Source of the DNA: a virus
Strand: one strand, 5' to 3'
Virus record (IMG/VR): IMGVR_UViG_3300013093_000048
Coordinates: 1-64,000 of that record
Length of the DNA stretch: 64,000 nt
Positions 38,382-47,235 of this stretch are shown here, piece after piece (the first letter of the stretch is position 1; each line of letters begins with the position of its first letter). A model generated the notes under the pieces. It was not told where the DNA came from, ran no database searches, and was given only the letters and a program-made list of their open reading frames with translations. Made by a program: the position numbers and the translations under genes.

Positions 38382-39049
38382 TGACACCAATTAAGTGGAG
38401 CCATTCAGGGCTCAAAGATTACGAAGGATGCGCACGTCGTTACCATGAAGTCAAGGTACTTAAAAACTACCCCTTCACCGATACCGTCCACACTATCTAT
38501 GGTAAACAGGTACATGAATCAGCAGAGTTTTATATCAGGGACGGTAAGCAATTACCCCCTGAGCATGAGTTCATGAAGCCTATCTTGGATAGCCTGCTTA
38601 AGAAAGAAGGGCGTAAGCTTGCCGAGTATGAGATGGGGGTTAGGGAAGACCTATCCCCTTGTGACTTCAAGGCAGATGATGTTTGGGTACGCGGTATTGC
38701 CGATCTACTTATCATTGATGACGATGGCTTAAAGGCTTGGGTCATTGACTATAAGACAGGCAATGACAAGTACCCCGACAAAGACCAGCTAATTTTAATG
38801 TCTTTGATGGTGTTTGCCCACTTCCCCCACATACGGCAGGTTAATTCAGCCCTGTTATTTGTGGTAAAAGGTAGCGCAGTTAAGCACAAAATGACCCTAG
38901 ACGAGGTAGAATTTCATTGGTGGAGGTATAGAGAACGGGTTGCCAAGCTCGCCGCTAGCCACTCCAATGATGTTTGGAATCCGAATAGCACCCCGTTATG
39001 TGGTTGGTGCGCAGTAAAGTCGTGCGAGTTTAACACTAAAAGAAGATAG
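38381..39049 (+). CDS. RecB/Cas4-like PD-(D/E)XK exonuclease
   Basis: 222 residues. WSHSGLKDYEGCARRYHEVK (first Cys plus the RecB-family 'S.L..Y..C...Y' opening), QVHESAEFY (an H/E motif), VRGIADLLI-IDDDGLKAWVIDYKTG (G-x-D...D-x-K) and a C-terminal PLCGWCAVKSCEF with three Cys. One early Cys plus three late Cys is the AddB/Cas4 iron-sulphur pattern. A recombination or end-processing exonuclease; TAATG-coupled to the previous gene. Confidence 0.88.
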   Translation: MTPIKWSHSGLKDYEGCARRYHEVKVLKNYPFTDTVHTIYGKQVHESAEFYIRDGKQLPPEHEFMKPILDSLLKKEGRKLAEYEMGVREDLSPCDFKADDVWVRGIADLLIIDDDGLKAWVIDYKTGNDKYPDKDQLILMSLMVFAHFPHIRQVNSALLFVVKGSAVKHKMTLDEVEFHWWRYRERVAKLAASHSNDVWNPNSTPLCGWCAVKSCEFNTKRR

Positions 39050-39057
39050 GAAATAAT

Positions 39058-39546
39058 ATGCCGCGTTGGGCGACTCCTCAAACTTTCAAACGAAAAAACT
39101 GCGCCGTGTGTAAGACAGAGTTTTTGCCTAGATCGGGGGTGCATAAGTTTTGTTCTACGTCTTGTAAAGGCAAGTGGAAGTACATAACTGGAACAGAAAG
39201 TACAGAAAACCAGTACAACAAGATAAGTGGTAATTGGAGAAGGTACGCCTCTAGACTTTTGTACTACGGAGGTCGAAAAAGGGATGCACTTAGCGTCGAG
39301 ATTGTGCTTGCGCAACTAGAAAAACAAAATTTTAAATGCGCGCTTACAGGCAGAGATTTGACCTGCTATCTAGAAAAAGGAAAAGTAACAAAAACTAACG
39401 CATCTATTGATAGAATAGTTGCTGGCGGAAGTTATACGGCGGATAATATACAGCTAGTATGTAGAGCAGTAAATGGTTTTAGAAGTAATACCTCAGTTGA
39501 GGAGTTCATTGATTGGTGCAAAGCGGTAGCGGAGCACAATAGATAA
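39058..39546 (+). CDS. HNH-like endonuclease with N-terminal zinc finger
   Basis: 162 residues. Residues 13-40 show CAVCKTEFLPRSGVHKFC and STSCKGKWKY, a Cys4 finger. The C-terminal half has CALTGRDLTCYLE and NASIDRIVAGGSYTADNIQL with CRAVNGFRSN, the HNH-like strand (D-R, N, with reduced H). AAGGAAATAAT site. Probably a homing- or restriction-type nuclease. Confidence 0.72.
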   Translation: MPRWATPQTFKRKNCAVCKTEFLPRSGVHKFCSTSCKGKWKYITGTESTENQYNKISGNWRRYASRLLYYGGRKRDALSVEIVLAQLEKQNFKCALTGRDLTCYLEKGKVTKTNASIDRIVAGGSYTADNIQLVCRAVNGFRSNTSVEEFIDWCKAVAEHNR

Positions 39547-39555
39547 GGAGTAGTT

Positions 39556-39813
39556 ATGGTTTACAAAAGAGATTTTCGTGCCGAGTACCTAGCGTACGAC
39601 GGCACAGAAAAAGTAAAAAAGAAACGCGCCCAACGCAATAAAGCAAGACGTATGCTTGAGCGGGAAGGTGTAGTTAGTAAAGGTGACGGCAAGGATGTAG
39701 ATCATACCAAGCCGTTGAGTAAAGGCGGTAAGACGGTGCGAAGCAACCTCAGAGCAAAGAGTGCTAGCGCCAATAGAAGTTTTCCAAGAAAGTCAGATGG
39801 CTCTATCAAATAA
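39556..39813 (+). CDS. Small HNH-family protein
   Basis: 85 residues. RDFRAEYLAYDGTEKVKKKR, KARRMLEREGVVSKGDGKDV and DVDHTKPLSKGGKTVRSNLR fit the common phage HNH-like protein (D-x-DH, S-x-L-R). Adjacent to another HNH gene. Usually annotated as an HNH endonuclease, but the catalytic set is minimal, so activity is uncertain. Confidence 0.75.
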   Translation: MVYKRDFRAEYLAYDGTEKVKKKRAQRNKARRMLEREGVVSKGDGKDVDHTKPLSKGGKTVRSNLRAKSASANRSFPRKSDGSIK

Positions 39814-39822
39814 GGAGGAATG

Positions 39823-40272
39823 ATGCCAAACGAAGGAGCGGGAACAGAATATAGCTGGTTCTCAGATGATACGGTATTAGTAGTTAAAGAAAAAGACGGT
39901 TCATTTACTGCAACACCATTAGAAGGTATTGGTGATGTTAATAGTACTGTTAAAGGTTCGGGTGCTAGATATAACAGCAACAAACCTAACATGAGTTTGA
40001 TACCCTTGTGGACTTTAGAAGATGAAGCTAGGGTGTGGGACTACGGCACTAAAAAATACAATGCATGGAACTGGGCTAAAGGAATGCCTTGGTCTGTGCC
40101 TTATGCTTGTGCTATGCGACACTTAGCTGCGTGGCAACGCGGAGAAGAGATAGATCCTGAGTCAGGTCAACCGCACTTAGCACATGTGATGTGTAATATC
40201 CGCATGCTAACTTTGTATGCAAAAACATACCCCGAGGGGGACGACCGCCCACCAAAGGAGTACATGGAATGA
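39823..40272 (+). CDS. dATP/dGTP diphosphohydrolase-like (MazG-type) protein
   Basis: 149 residues from the second of two consecutive ATGs, which has better spacing from AAGGAGG. The core (residues 50-148): GARYNSNKPNMSLIPLWTLE, EDEARVWDYGTKKYNAWNWA, PYACAMRHLAAWQRGEEIDP, GQPHLAHVMCNIRMLTLYAK. That is the N-terminal domain of phage dATP/dGTP diphosphohydrolases as I remember it (all-alpha NTP-pyrophosphatase superfamily, E-x2-H-x7-N-like metal sites). It would trim the dNTP pool. Neither PurZ nor DatZ was found in this window. Confidence 0.7.
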   Translation: MPNEGAGTEYSWFSDDTVLVVKEKDGSFTATPLEGIGDVNSTVKGSGARYNSNKPNMSLIPLWTLEDEARVWDYGTKKYNAWNWAKGMPWSVPYACAMRHLAAWQRGEEIDPESGQPHLAHVMCNIRMLTLYAKTYPEGDDRPPKEYME

Positions 40273-40388
40273 GCTTTGAAATCGTGCAGCATGATGGCAT
40301 GAAAGTTATTCAATGGTTCTTTAATACAGATGAGCTTATTAAAGCAATGCTTAATAACCCGAAGGACAGGTACTGGAGAATAGGGTGA
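40269..40388 (+). CDS. 39-residue early protein
   Basis: MSFEIVQHDGMKVIQWFFNT to PKDRYWRIG. Begins in the stop of the previous gene (ATGA) and ends overlapping the next start. Compact and probably real, function unknown. Confidence 0.6.
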   Translation: MSFEIVQHDGMKVIQWFFNTDELIKAMLNNPKDRYWRIG

Positions 40389-40612
40389 AGCACGACGTAC
40401 CAACCAACATAGTAGATAGTGGAGCAAGTGATATGAGAGATGGCGGTAAAGGCGACACACCTCGCCCATTAGGTGTACCCATGGAAACGTTTGATAGAAA
40501 CTTTGAAGCAATCTTTGGGAAGAAAAAACAAACAACATTAAAAGATTACATCGACCAAAAAGAAGAGAGAAACGAAGATGGAAATAATAGAGAACAAGGC
40601 TCTAGTATTTAG
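40385..40612 (+). CDS. Small conserved early protein (GTG start)
   Basis: 75 residues from GTG at 40385 overlapping the previous stop. MRDGGKGDTPRPLGVPMETF then DRNFEAIFGKKK is a motif I have seen in many phages of proteobacteria; function unknown. Overlaps the helicase gene by 35 bases. Confidence 0.7.
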   Translation: MKHDVPTNIVDSGASDMRDGGKGDTPRPLGVPMETFDRNFEAIFGKKKQTTLKDYIDQKEERNEDGNNREQGSSI

Positions 40613-42140
40613 GACACGCGACCCCGATAAGTACAGCATTATTCCCCGCAGTAAAGTAGTTGGAGAAAATAATGGTGTCTACGAGATGGCAGTGTTTTGG
40701 GGTTTAGAAGAAGTAAGAGTATTAAGAAACTTAGGAGTAAAAGATTTAGCATCACCGATAACGGCACGTTATGAATGGCCGGGTCGACACAAACCTTTTG
40801 CACACCAAATTGAAACAGCTTCTTTCCTAACGCTTAATCCCAAAGCGTTTGTATTTAATGACCCAGGGACTGGTAAGACGCTGAGCGCTTTATGGGCAGC
40901 AGACTACTTAATGCGGCTAAAGAAAGTAAGACGTTGTTTAATTTTGTGCCCGTTGTCAATCATGCATGACGCTTGGATGAGTGGTATATCTAATAGCGTT
41001 ATTCACAGGTCTGCAATTGTGGCGCACCATTCTCAAGCTAGTCGGCGTATCGAGATGGTTCAGGGTGACTATGAGTTTGTGATTGTTAACTACGACGGAT
41101 TAAATTTAATCGCTGAAGAAGTTGCACGCGATGGGCGGTTTGACTTGGTCATAGTAGACGAAGCTAACGCTTATAAAAACTCATCAACTAAACGATGGAA
41201 GTCGCTTAACAAAATCGTTCGTCCTGATTCACTACTATGGATGATGACTGGTACTCCTTCAGCTCAGTCCCCTATTGATGCGTATGGTTTAGCTAAGCTG
41301 GTTAATCCGACTGGCGTTCCTAAGTTTGCCACTGCATGGCGTGACAAGGTGATGAAGAAGCTCACGCAGTTTAAGTGGGTTCCTAAGAGCGGTGCGGCTG
41401 AGGCTGTATTTGCGGCATTGCAACCAGCCATTAGGTTTACTAAAGAAGAGTGTACCGACTTACCGCCTGTGCTTACTGAGACTCGCGAGATACCACTAAC
41501 ACCCCAGCAGGTCAAGTACTATAAGCTTCTCAAGGAGCGCATGGTTATGCAGGCTTCGGGTGAAACAATCACGGCAGTTAATGCCGCGGCTGGCGTATCT
41601 AAGTTGCTACAAATTTCAGCAGGTGCCGCATATACGGATGCCCATGAGGTTGTTGAATTTGATTGCGCCCCACGACTAAACGTCCTGCTAGAAGTGTTGC
41701 AAGAAACCAACAGAAAAGTTATTATTTTTGCACCATTTAGGCACAGCATTGAAACCATCCACGAGTTCCTCCTCAAGCACAATGTGGGCGCAGAGGTTAT
41801 TCATGGCGATGTGTCGGTTAATAAGCGTACCGATATCTTTAAGCGGTTTCAAACAGAACCAAACCCGCGTATACTAGTAGTTCAACCTCAATCAGCATCT
41901 CATGGGGTTACGCTTACAGCCGCGGATACGGTAGTATTTTATGGTCCCGTTATGTCTGTAGAGACTTACCTACAGTGCATTGCTAGAGCAGATCGTATTG
42001 GACAGACAGGTACGAATGTTACTGTGATACACTTACAAGGTAGCGATATAGAAAAGCGGATGTTTGCGCAACTAGAGAAGCGTGTAGAAGGTCACGACAT
42101 TCTGCTCAATCTGTATAAGGAGGAGATTGGCGAAAAATAA
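40578..42140 (+). CDS. SNF2/DEAD-like superfamily 2 helicase
   Basis: 520 residues. Motif I NDPGTGKTLSALW, Ia CLILCPLSIMHDAW, motif II VIVDEANAYKN (DEAN), motif III MMTGTPSAQSPIDAYG, motif IV KVIIFAPFRHSIETI, V ILVVQPQSASHGVTLTAAD, VI QCIARADRIGQTGTNVTVIH. All motifs are of the SNF2 type. The protein is short, so it lacks accessory domains. Likely drives replication or recombination, as in T7-like/T4 UvsW-like proteins. Ends at a promoter-bearing gap. Confidence 0.93.
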   Translation: MEIIENKALVFRTRDPDKYSIIPRSKVVGENNGVYEMAVFWGLEEVRVLRNLGVKDLASPITARYEWPGRHKPFAHQIETASFLTLNPKAFVFNDPGTGKTLSALWAADYLMRLKKVRRCLILCPLSIMHDAWMSGISNSVIHRSAIVAHHSQASRRIEMVQGDYEFVIVNYDGLNLIAEEVARDGRFDLVIVDEANAYKNSSTKRWKSLNKIVRPDSLLWMMTGTPSAQSPIDAYGLAKLVNPTGVPKFATAWRDKVMKKLTQFKWVPKSGAAEAVFAALQPAIRFTKEECTDLPPVLTETREIPLTPQQVKYYKLLKERMVMQASGETITAVNAAAGVSKLLQISAGAAYTDAHEVVEFDCAPRLNVLLEVLQETNRKVIIFAPFRHSIETIHEFLLKHNVGAEVIHGDVSVNKRTDIFKRFQTEPNPRILVVQPQSASHGVTLTAADTVVFYGPVMSVETYLQCIARADRIGQTGTNVTVIHLQGSDIEKRMFAQLEKRVEGHDILLNLYKEEIGEK

Positions 42141-42154
42141 AACCCTGTATTGGG

Positions 42155-42183
42155 TTGTACAACTGTCTGCATTGATGTATAAT
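42155..42183 (+). promoter_or_regulatory. Candidate promoter before the ssDNA-binding/primase genes
   Basis: TTGTAC (42155-42160), exactly 17 bp, TATAAT (42178-42183). This is a second rightward promoter inside the early block; it would boost the 42203-47413 unit. Confidence 0.65.
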
Positions 42184-42202
42184 TATTGACAAAGGAGGAA
42201 GT

Positions 42203-42607
42203 ATGTCAGACGAAGCAATTCCGCTAGACAAGCTAGCAAAAATATATCGCAAGATATACGCAAAGACTAACGAGCTAACCACGCAGTATGAAACACAGCT
42301 CGAAGAACTTAAAGCACAACAGGAAGAAATCAAGAATGCCATGAAGGATCAGATGGTGGCACTTGGTCTTCAGTCTGTAAAAACAGATGAAGGCACAATC
42401 ATCCTGTCACAGAAAACACGCTATTACACAGATGACTGGGATTCATTCAAGACGTTTGTGGTAGAGAACGATGCGCTCGATTTGTTTGAGAAGCGCATTG
42501 CTCAGAAAAATATGGCGATGTTCTTAGAGGAAAACCCTGGCGTTGTACCTATGGGGTTAAACTCTATGTCCGAAGTTTCAGTATCAGTACGTAAACCAAC
42601 CAAATAA
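42203..42607 (+). CDS. Coiled-coil early protein, unknown
   Basis: 134 residues. Residues 10-55 form a coiled coil (YAKTNELTTQYETQLEELKA), then a beta-rich domain (SVKTDEGTIILSQKTRYYTD, SMSEVSVSVRKPTK). AAGGAGG site seven bases after the promoter's start region. Related proteins appear next to SSB genes in other phages, so a replication role is plausible. Unknown. Confidence 0.7.
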   Translation: MSDEAIPLDKLAKIYRKIYAKTNELTTQYETQLEELKAQQEEIKNAMKDQMVALGLQSVKTDEGTIILSQKTRYYTDDWDSFKTFVVENDALDLFEKRIAQKNMAMFLEENPGVVPMGLNSMSEVSVSVRKPTK

Positions 42608-42617
42608 GGAGAAGTAA

Positions 42618-42842
42618 ATGAATGCACCACTAACACCCGAAGAGCAAGCCGTACAACAAGCGGCTCGGAATATTATGCTCGAACTTGACCTACGCAGAAT
42701 GGCATTAGATACCGCCGCAAAAAGCATGTACGAAGGTAGCGCCTTTGAGGTTACAGAAACAGCAGCAGTATTCTTACAATTTTTACAAACAGGTGCGGCA
42801 GTTGCCAAACCAACTAGTACAGGAGCAGTAACAAATGAGTAA
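42618..42842 (+). CDS. Small early protein, unknown
   Basis: 74 residues, MNAPLTPEEQAVQQAARNIM... helical and Ala-rich, with ETAAVFLQFLQTGAAVAKPT. Overlaps the following gene by eight bases. Possible accessory of the ssDNA-binding protein. Confidence 0.65.
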   Translation: MNAPLTPEEQAVQQAARNIMLELDLRRMALDTAAKSMYEGSAFEVTETAAVFLQFLQTGAAVAKPTSTGAVTNE

Positions 42843-43725
42843 AGAACTCACAGCATTTAACCCCTCACAACTTCCATCATTTGCTAAAAATGTAGAACTG
42901 TCTGACCTCGCCAAGAGTTTGGCTGGTGGTGGCGGTGGTGGTAACGGCAAGCGTATTTCCATTAAAGGCGGTGTATTCCGTTTATTAGCGGGTAGCGAAG
43001 AAGTAGCTTCGATTGATGATCGCCATCTTGATGTAGTTGTTGTTCAAGCTGCACCTAAGATCAGCCGTACATTTTATGCGGGCACATACGAAGAAGGCGC
43101 TAGCAAAGGACCTGAGTGCTGGTCAGCAGATGGTGAAACACCTGATAGTTCAGTTAAAGAACCACAAGCTAGCAACTGCGCATCATGCCCACAGAATGCC
43201 GCTGGGTCTGGTCAAGGTAATTCACGCGCATGCCGTTTCAGTCAGCGCTTAGCAGTTGTATTGGCTAACGATGTAGGCGGCGATATTATGCAGTTAACTC
43301 TATCTGCCACATCAATCTTCGGTAAAGAAGAAGGTGACAAGCGTCCGCTACAGGCGTATGCTAGATTCCTAGCCGCTCAAAGCATCAGCCCTGAGACTGT
43401 TGTTACTCGTTTGCGTTTCGACACTAAAGCTGCTGTGCCTAAGTTATTTTTCCAACCAATGCGCTGGTTATCCGAAGACGAGTATGAAACAGTTAAGGAA
43501 AAGAGCGAGTCTACTGAAGCTAAGCAAGCAGTTGTTATGAGCTTTGGTAGCGGTATCGGTAAGAAAGCAAAAGCAGCTCCAGCATTAGCGGCGCCAAAGG
43601 AAGAAGCCGAGTCATTCGATGAGCCTGAGAAGCGTAAGGTAACCCCTAAACCATCAGCGGTTCCAAAGAAAAAGACTGGCGACTTAGCTTCTGTTGTTGA
43701 TGAGTGGGATACTGACGATGAGTAA
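42835..43725 (+). CDS. Probable single-stranded DNA-binding protein
   Basis: 296 residues. N-terminal linker with Gly run (LAGGGGGGNGKRISIKG), a beta core (KGGVFRLLAGSEEV) containing four Cys arranged as C-W ... NCASCPQNA ... ACRFSQRL that look zinc-binding, an OB-like section (LAVVLANDVGGDIMQLTLSA), a Lys/Ala/Pro linker, and an acidic C-terminal tip VVDEWDTDDE. A zinc-bearing body with an acidic tail is the T4 gp32 / T7 gp2.5 logic. It lies between a coiled-coil protein and the primase. Inferred, not proven. Confidence 0.6.
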   Translation: MSKELTAFNPSQLPSFAKNVELSDLAKSLAGGGGGGNGKRISIKGGVFRLLAGSEEVASIDDRHLDVVVVQAAPKISRTFYAGTYEEGASKGPECWSADGETPDSSVKEPQASNCASCPQNAAGSGQGNSRACRFSQRLAVVLANDVGGDIMQLTLSATSIFGKEEGDKRPLQAYARFLAAQSISPETVVTRLRFDTKAAVPKLFFQPMRWLSEDEYETVKEKSESTEAKQAVVMSFGSGIGKKAKAAPALAAPKEEAESFDEPEKRKVTPKPSAVPKKKTGDLASVVDEWDTDDE

Positions 43726-43867
43726 GCTTGCTCTAGCCCTAGGGCTATTCTTGGCGGCATCCATTGTTTATGCTGGATGTATGACAAACACTAATATGCA
43801 AACAGGACGAATCTGTACTATTTGCTGTGATGGGTCTGGTAACTGTTTTACGACCTGTTCAGGATAA
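43718..43867 (+). CDS. Small exported Cys-rich peptide or lipoprotein
   Basis: 49 residues. MSKLALALGLFLAASIVYAG is a clear signal peptide, followed by C21 in a lipobox-like YAGC and five more Cys (33, 36, 37, 43, 47) in TICCDGSGNCFTTCSG. It starts inside the last codons of the ssDNA-binding gene in another frame, so it would be translationally coupled. It would act in the periplasm or outer leaflet, possibly with disulphides. Confidence 0.7.
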   Translation: MSKLALALGLFLAASIVYAGCMTNTNMQTGRICTICCDGSGNCFTTCSG

Positions 43868-43957
43868 AGTTTAGGGGAGGCTGACACTATTCAGCTCAAG
43901 TACTCGAGGACGAACGACTAAAAAGACTGTCTCCCCACCCACAACAAAGAAAAGAAA
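43868..43957 (+). other. Gap with long-range inverted repeat
   Basis: GGGGAG (from about 43874) and CTCCCC (about 43932) flank roughly 50 bases. This could fold as one stem in the mRNA before the HTH gene. No promoter seen. Confidence 0.4.
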
Positions 43958-44224
43958 ATGGCTTACTCAGAAACAATACGACAGTCCACCGCCAAGGCGG
44001 AAAAGACCCTAGGCAATCAGCTAGGTCGATGGGCTATTAAATTGAATTTTCCTGTGATTCAGATTTCGCAGTACACAGGAGCAACAAGACAGACGGTTTA
44101 TAACTGGTTCTCAGGAACCGAAGTTACTCCATCATATAGAACAAGCGTAACCAATCTGTTGCGCATATTACAAACAAGCAGCACCGTTGAAGAGGCAATG
44201 AAAAAATGCAATCAGAAAAAATAA
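43958..44224 (+). CDS. Helix-turn-helix regulator
   Basis: 88 residues. Residues 20-70: LGRWAIKLNFPVIQISQYTG then ATRQTVYNWFSGTEVTPSYR, a Cro/CI-like HTH with the recognition helix ATRQTVYNWF, and a final helix. A small DNA-binding protein. It may control early-to-late switching. It is the last HTH-type gene before the primase. Confidence 0.8.
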   Translation: MAYSETIRQSTAKAEKTLGNQLGRWAIKLNFPVIQISQYTGATRQTVYNWFSGTEVTPSYRTSVTNLLRILQTSSTVEEAMKKCNQKK

Positions 44225-44361
44225 ACGAAGCAGTGATTTCCCCACAAGCATTAACCGATAAAGAACTGATTAGCTTTGCAGAACGCTACCTTGATACTGG
44301 CATGCCGTTAAGTTTTCAGAAGGAACTTTTAAAAAGATTCGACAGACGCATTAACGGTTAA
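44206..44361 (+). CDS. Small early protein, unknown
   Basis: 51 residues, MQSEKINEAVISPQALTDKE... to LLKRFDRRING. Overlaps the HTH gene by 19 bases. Helical; function unknown. Confidence 0.65.
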   Translation: MQSEKINEAVISPQALTDKELISFAERYLDTGMPLSFQKELLKRFDRRING

Positions 44362-44376
44362 CCCAAGGAGCATCAT

Positions 44377-47235
44377 ATGAAGTCGCAGGAATTCCTAGCG
44401 ACTGTGCTTCCGTCTTCGGGTAAGTATTGCGCCTGCGAACTAAGCACAGCAAAAAAAGAACACGTATTTGTTGATACGATTGATGAACTGTATAGCAACG
44501 CTGCACACTTTAGCGGTGAAGGGCTTAATGCTTTTTATGCGCTAGCATCATTTAACACAAGCGGCAAGCGTTTAGCTACAAACGCAGTAAAAATAAAATC
44601 TTTATTCTTGGATATTGATTGCGGAGAAGGAAAGGATTATCCTAATAAACAGGCGGCAGCAGCGGCACTGGGGACATTTTTGTCTGAAACTTCGTTAGAT
44701 AGCCTCGGAACCCCATACGTCGTATCTAGTGGCGGTGGACTGCACGTATACTGGCCGTTCACAGAAGAAGTAGATATAGCTACATGGAAACCAGTAGCAG
44801 AGAACCTCAAGCGCTTATGTAAGAAAGAGGGCTTGAATATTGACGCTATGGTTACTGGCGATGCCGCTCGGGTATTACGCGTTCCTGATACACAGAACTA
44901 CAAGCAAGAAAAGCCACGGGCTGTATCTATTAAGGTGGTTGGTACAACCTTTGAGTTTGAGGCATTAGCTACGGTCATCAAAGAAAAAGTCGGGGAAGAT
45001 TCCCATGAGCTGCTTCCAAAATTTGACCTTCCTGGAAAACGTCCAGACTTAAAAGGCACGGCATCAAACGTCAAGATGGTAGAGAACAGTATTACGTTTT
45101 TCAAAAATCTTGCACCTAAATGTAAGCAGATTAATCATTACATAGAACACGCTAAAGATGACGGCATGGAACCTTTGTGGCGGGGTATCCTCAGCATAGC
45201 TAAGTACTGCGAAGATGGTGAGGAAGAAGGTCAAGCTTTATCCGCCATGCATCCCTACGATATGGATCGCCACAACACCAAGTGGAACCAAATCAAAGGA
45301 CCATACAGTTGCTTGAAGCTTGACGAGGCAAATCCAGGGGTCTGTAAAGGTTGCCCACACTTTGGAAAGATTACTAATCCGCTAGCTTTAGGTCGTGAGA
45401 TCAAGGTCGATAACAAGCCAAAAGAAATCATTGTTGAAACTAAAGCGGCTACTGATACTAAACCAGCCGAGCAGATAATGATTACGCGCCCAATTCCGCC
45501 ACGCGGATTTAGCTATGGGGCAAATGGCGGGATATTTATCGACAAGGTAGTTGAGGAAGAAGGTGGCGAGAAGGTTAAGAAGCAGGTAATGATTTTGCCT
45601 TACGACTTGTTCGTTGTTGACATCCTAAATAACGGCGATGAGCATCTTATCCACATGGTAGTATGCCGCCCAAACGGTACTTCGGATATCATCATGCCGC
45701 AAAAATCGGCAGTAAGTAAGGACGAAACGGTAAAGATGCTAGCTAGCCACAATATTATTGCGGTATACGGCAAGGGCAACGACGTTCACTTATATGAGTA
45801 CATCCGCGGTTGTGTGGAATATGCCAGCTCTAACAAGGTAGCGGTTAAGGTTCCTCATAGTTGTGGTTGGCAAGAAGACAACTCATTTGTGTATGACAGC
45901 ACTATCTTCTCCCCTGATGGCAAGGAGCTTTATGTTCCAACCCCAGGAATGGCTAACGTCAACTACGCTACTAAACCAATGGGCACCATTGAGGAATGGA
46001 AGAAAGTCCTTAATATGTACATTGCCAAGGAGCTATGGGAGATTGTAACCATGGGTATGGTAGGTCCTGCTTCGATTCTGATGCACTTCTCGGGCTTTAG
46101 GGGCGTTGTTTATCACCTTGGGTCTTCGGGCTCAGGTCGTGGTAAGTCGCTTGCCCTAGCCCTTGCAGCTAGTTTTTGGGGTCATCCAGAGCTCTACAGG
46201 GTTACGCAATCGACTTCAGCAGTAGCTGCACAGCAAAGACAGGGTCTATTAAACAGCCTACCGCTTGTAATGGACGAGATTACCAACAAGAACCGCGAGT
46301 CATTTGAGTGGCTGCCCCAGTTCTTACTAGACTTAACTCAGGGTAAGGGCAAGGAGCGCATGGAACAAGGCGCCAATAAGGAGCGGTTAAATACTACTGT
46401 GTGGAACTTGATGGTGTTGTTTTCAAGCAACACTCACATTTATGACTTCTTATCAGGGGGGCGTAAGCACACATCCCAAGCTGAGATGCTTCGTATGTTA
46501 GAAGTTAAACCAGCCAAGGAAGTTCAATGGGCATCCTCAACTGAGAGCAGTACGGTAGATATTCTGAAATCAAATTACGGTGTCGTAGGTCGTGAATTGA
46601 TTCGCTGGATTGTCCGCAATAGAGAAACAGCGGTACAGGTGTACAACGAGACCCGCGAGAAATTAAAAGCGGAATTTAATTCATCAGATGACGAGCGTTA
46701 TTGGACTGCTGGTAATGCCGCCATCGTAGCTATAGTGATCCTTATGGGTAAAAAATACGCAAACATTATTGATGTACCTATCCGTCCAATTATTGAGACG
46801 CTTCGTGGAATGGTTAACGAGGCTAGAGCGGCTGTGCGAGGCAATCGCCGTACCGCTGAGGATGTTCTTAACGCTTACACCCGTGAGTGCTACGGTAAGT
46901 TTGTGGTTGTTAAAGCCATTGACGGAATTACCAAAGCTACCCTAGGTGGGCATAACGAGATTGACCAGTCGCTAACTAGGTCGGATGTGGCTGGAAGGGT
47001 TGAGCATGAGATGACCCCAGGGCATGTTGACTACTACATTGAAGAACAGCTTCTTAAACAGCATTGTTCTACTATGAGTTACGGTTACTCCGACTTAAAG
47101 AAAGAGCTCGAATCATTGCCTAATTACAAGATTGGGTACATGCGCAAAGATATGCTGGCTAAGACTAGAGGTCCGTCAATGCGAGTTAACGTAATTAGAA
47201 TCACACGCCCATTGGTGATAAGTGAGGAAGATTAA
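44377..47235 (+). CDS. Primase-helicase: AEP-like primase fused to DUF927-type P-loop ATPase
   Basis: 952 residues. N-terminal primase: FLDIDCGEG with D79 and D81, then SSGGGLHVYWPF (H123) and RVLRVPDTQNYKQ, the metal and nucleotide motifs of archaeo-eukaryotic-type primases. Middle: a Cys-bearing segment (CLKLDEANPGVCKGCPHFGK). C-terminal ATPase: LGSSGSGRGKS (Walker A, K590), LPLVMDEITNKN (Walker B, D633/E634), and a sensor-like FSSNTHIYDF. The second half matches DUF927-type helicases by pattern. It would make primers and unwind DNA at the phage fork. Confidence 0.85.
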   Translation: MKSQEFLATVLPSSGKYCACELSTAKKEHVFVDTIDELYSNAAHFSGEGLNAFYALASFNTSGKRLATNAVKIKSLFLDIDCGEGKDYPNKQAAAAALGTFLSETSLDSLGTPYVVSSGGGLHVYWPFTEEVDIATWKPVAENLKRLCKKEGLNIDAMVTGDAARVLRVPDTQNYKQEKPRAVSIKVVGTTFEFEALATVIKEKVGEDSHELLPKFDLPGKRPDLKGTASNVKMVENSITFFKNLAPKCKQINHYIEHAKDDGMEPLWRGILSIAKYCEDGEEEGQALSAMHPYDMDRHNTKWNQIKGPYSCLKLDEANPGVCKGCPHFGKITNPLALGREIKVDNKPKEIIVETKAATDTKPAEQIMITRPIPPRGFSYGANGGIFIDKVVEEEGGEKVKKQVMILPYDLFVVDILNNGDEHLIHMVVCRPNGTSDIIMPQKSAVSKDETVKMLASHNIIAVYGKGNDVHLYEYIRGCVEYASSNKVAVKVPHSCGWQEDNSFVYDSTIFSPDGKELYVPTPGMANVNYATKPMGTIEEWKKVLNMYIAKELWEIVTMGMVGPASILMHFSGFRGVVYHLGSSGSGRGKSLALALAASFWGHPELYRVTQSTSAVAAQQRQGLLNSLPLVMDEITNKNRESFEWLPQFLLDLTQGKGKERMEQGANKERLNTTVWNLMVLFSSNTHIYDFLSGGRKHTSQAEMLRMLEVKPAKEVQWASSTESSTVDILKSNYGVVGRELIRWIVRNRETAVQVYNETREKLKAEFNSSDDERYWTAGNAAIVAIVILMGKKYANIIDVPIRPIIETLRGMVNEARAAVRGNRRTAEDVLNAYTRECYGKFVVVKAIDGITKATLGGHNEIDQSLTRSDVAGRVEHEMTPGHVDYYIEEQLLKQHCSTMSYGYSDLKKELESLPNYKIGYMRKDMLAKTRGPSMRVNVIRITRPLVISEED

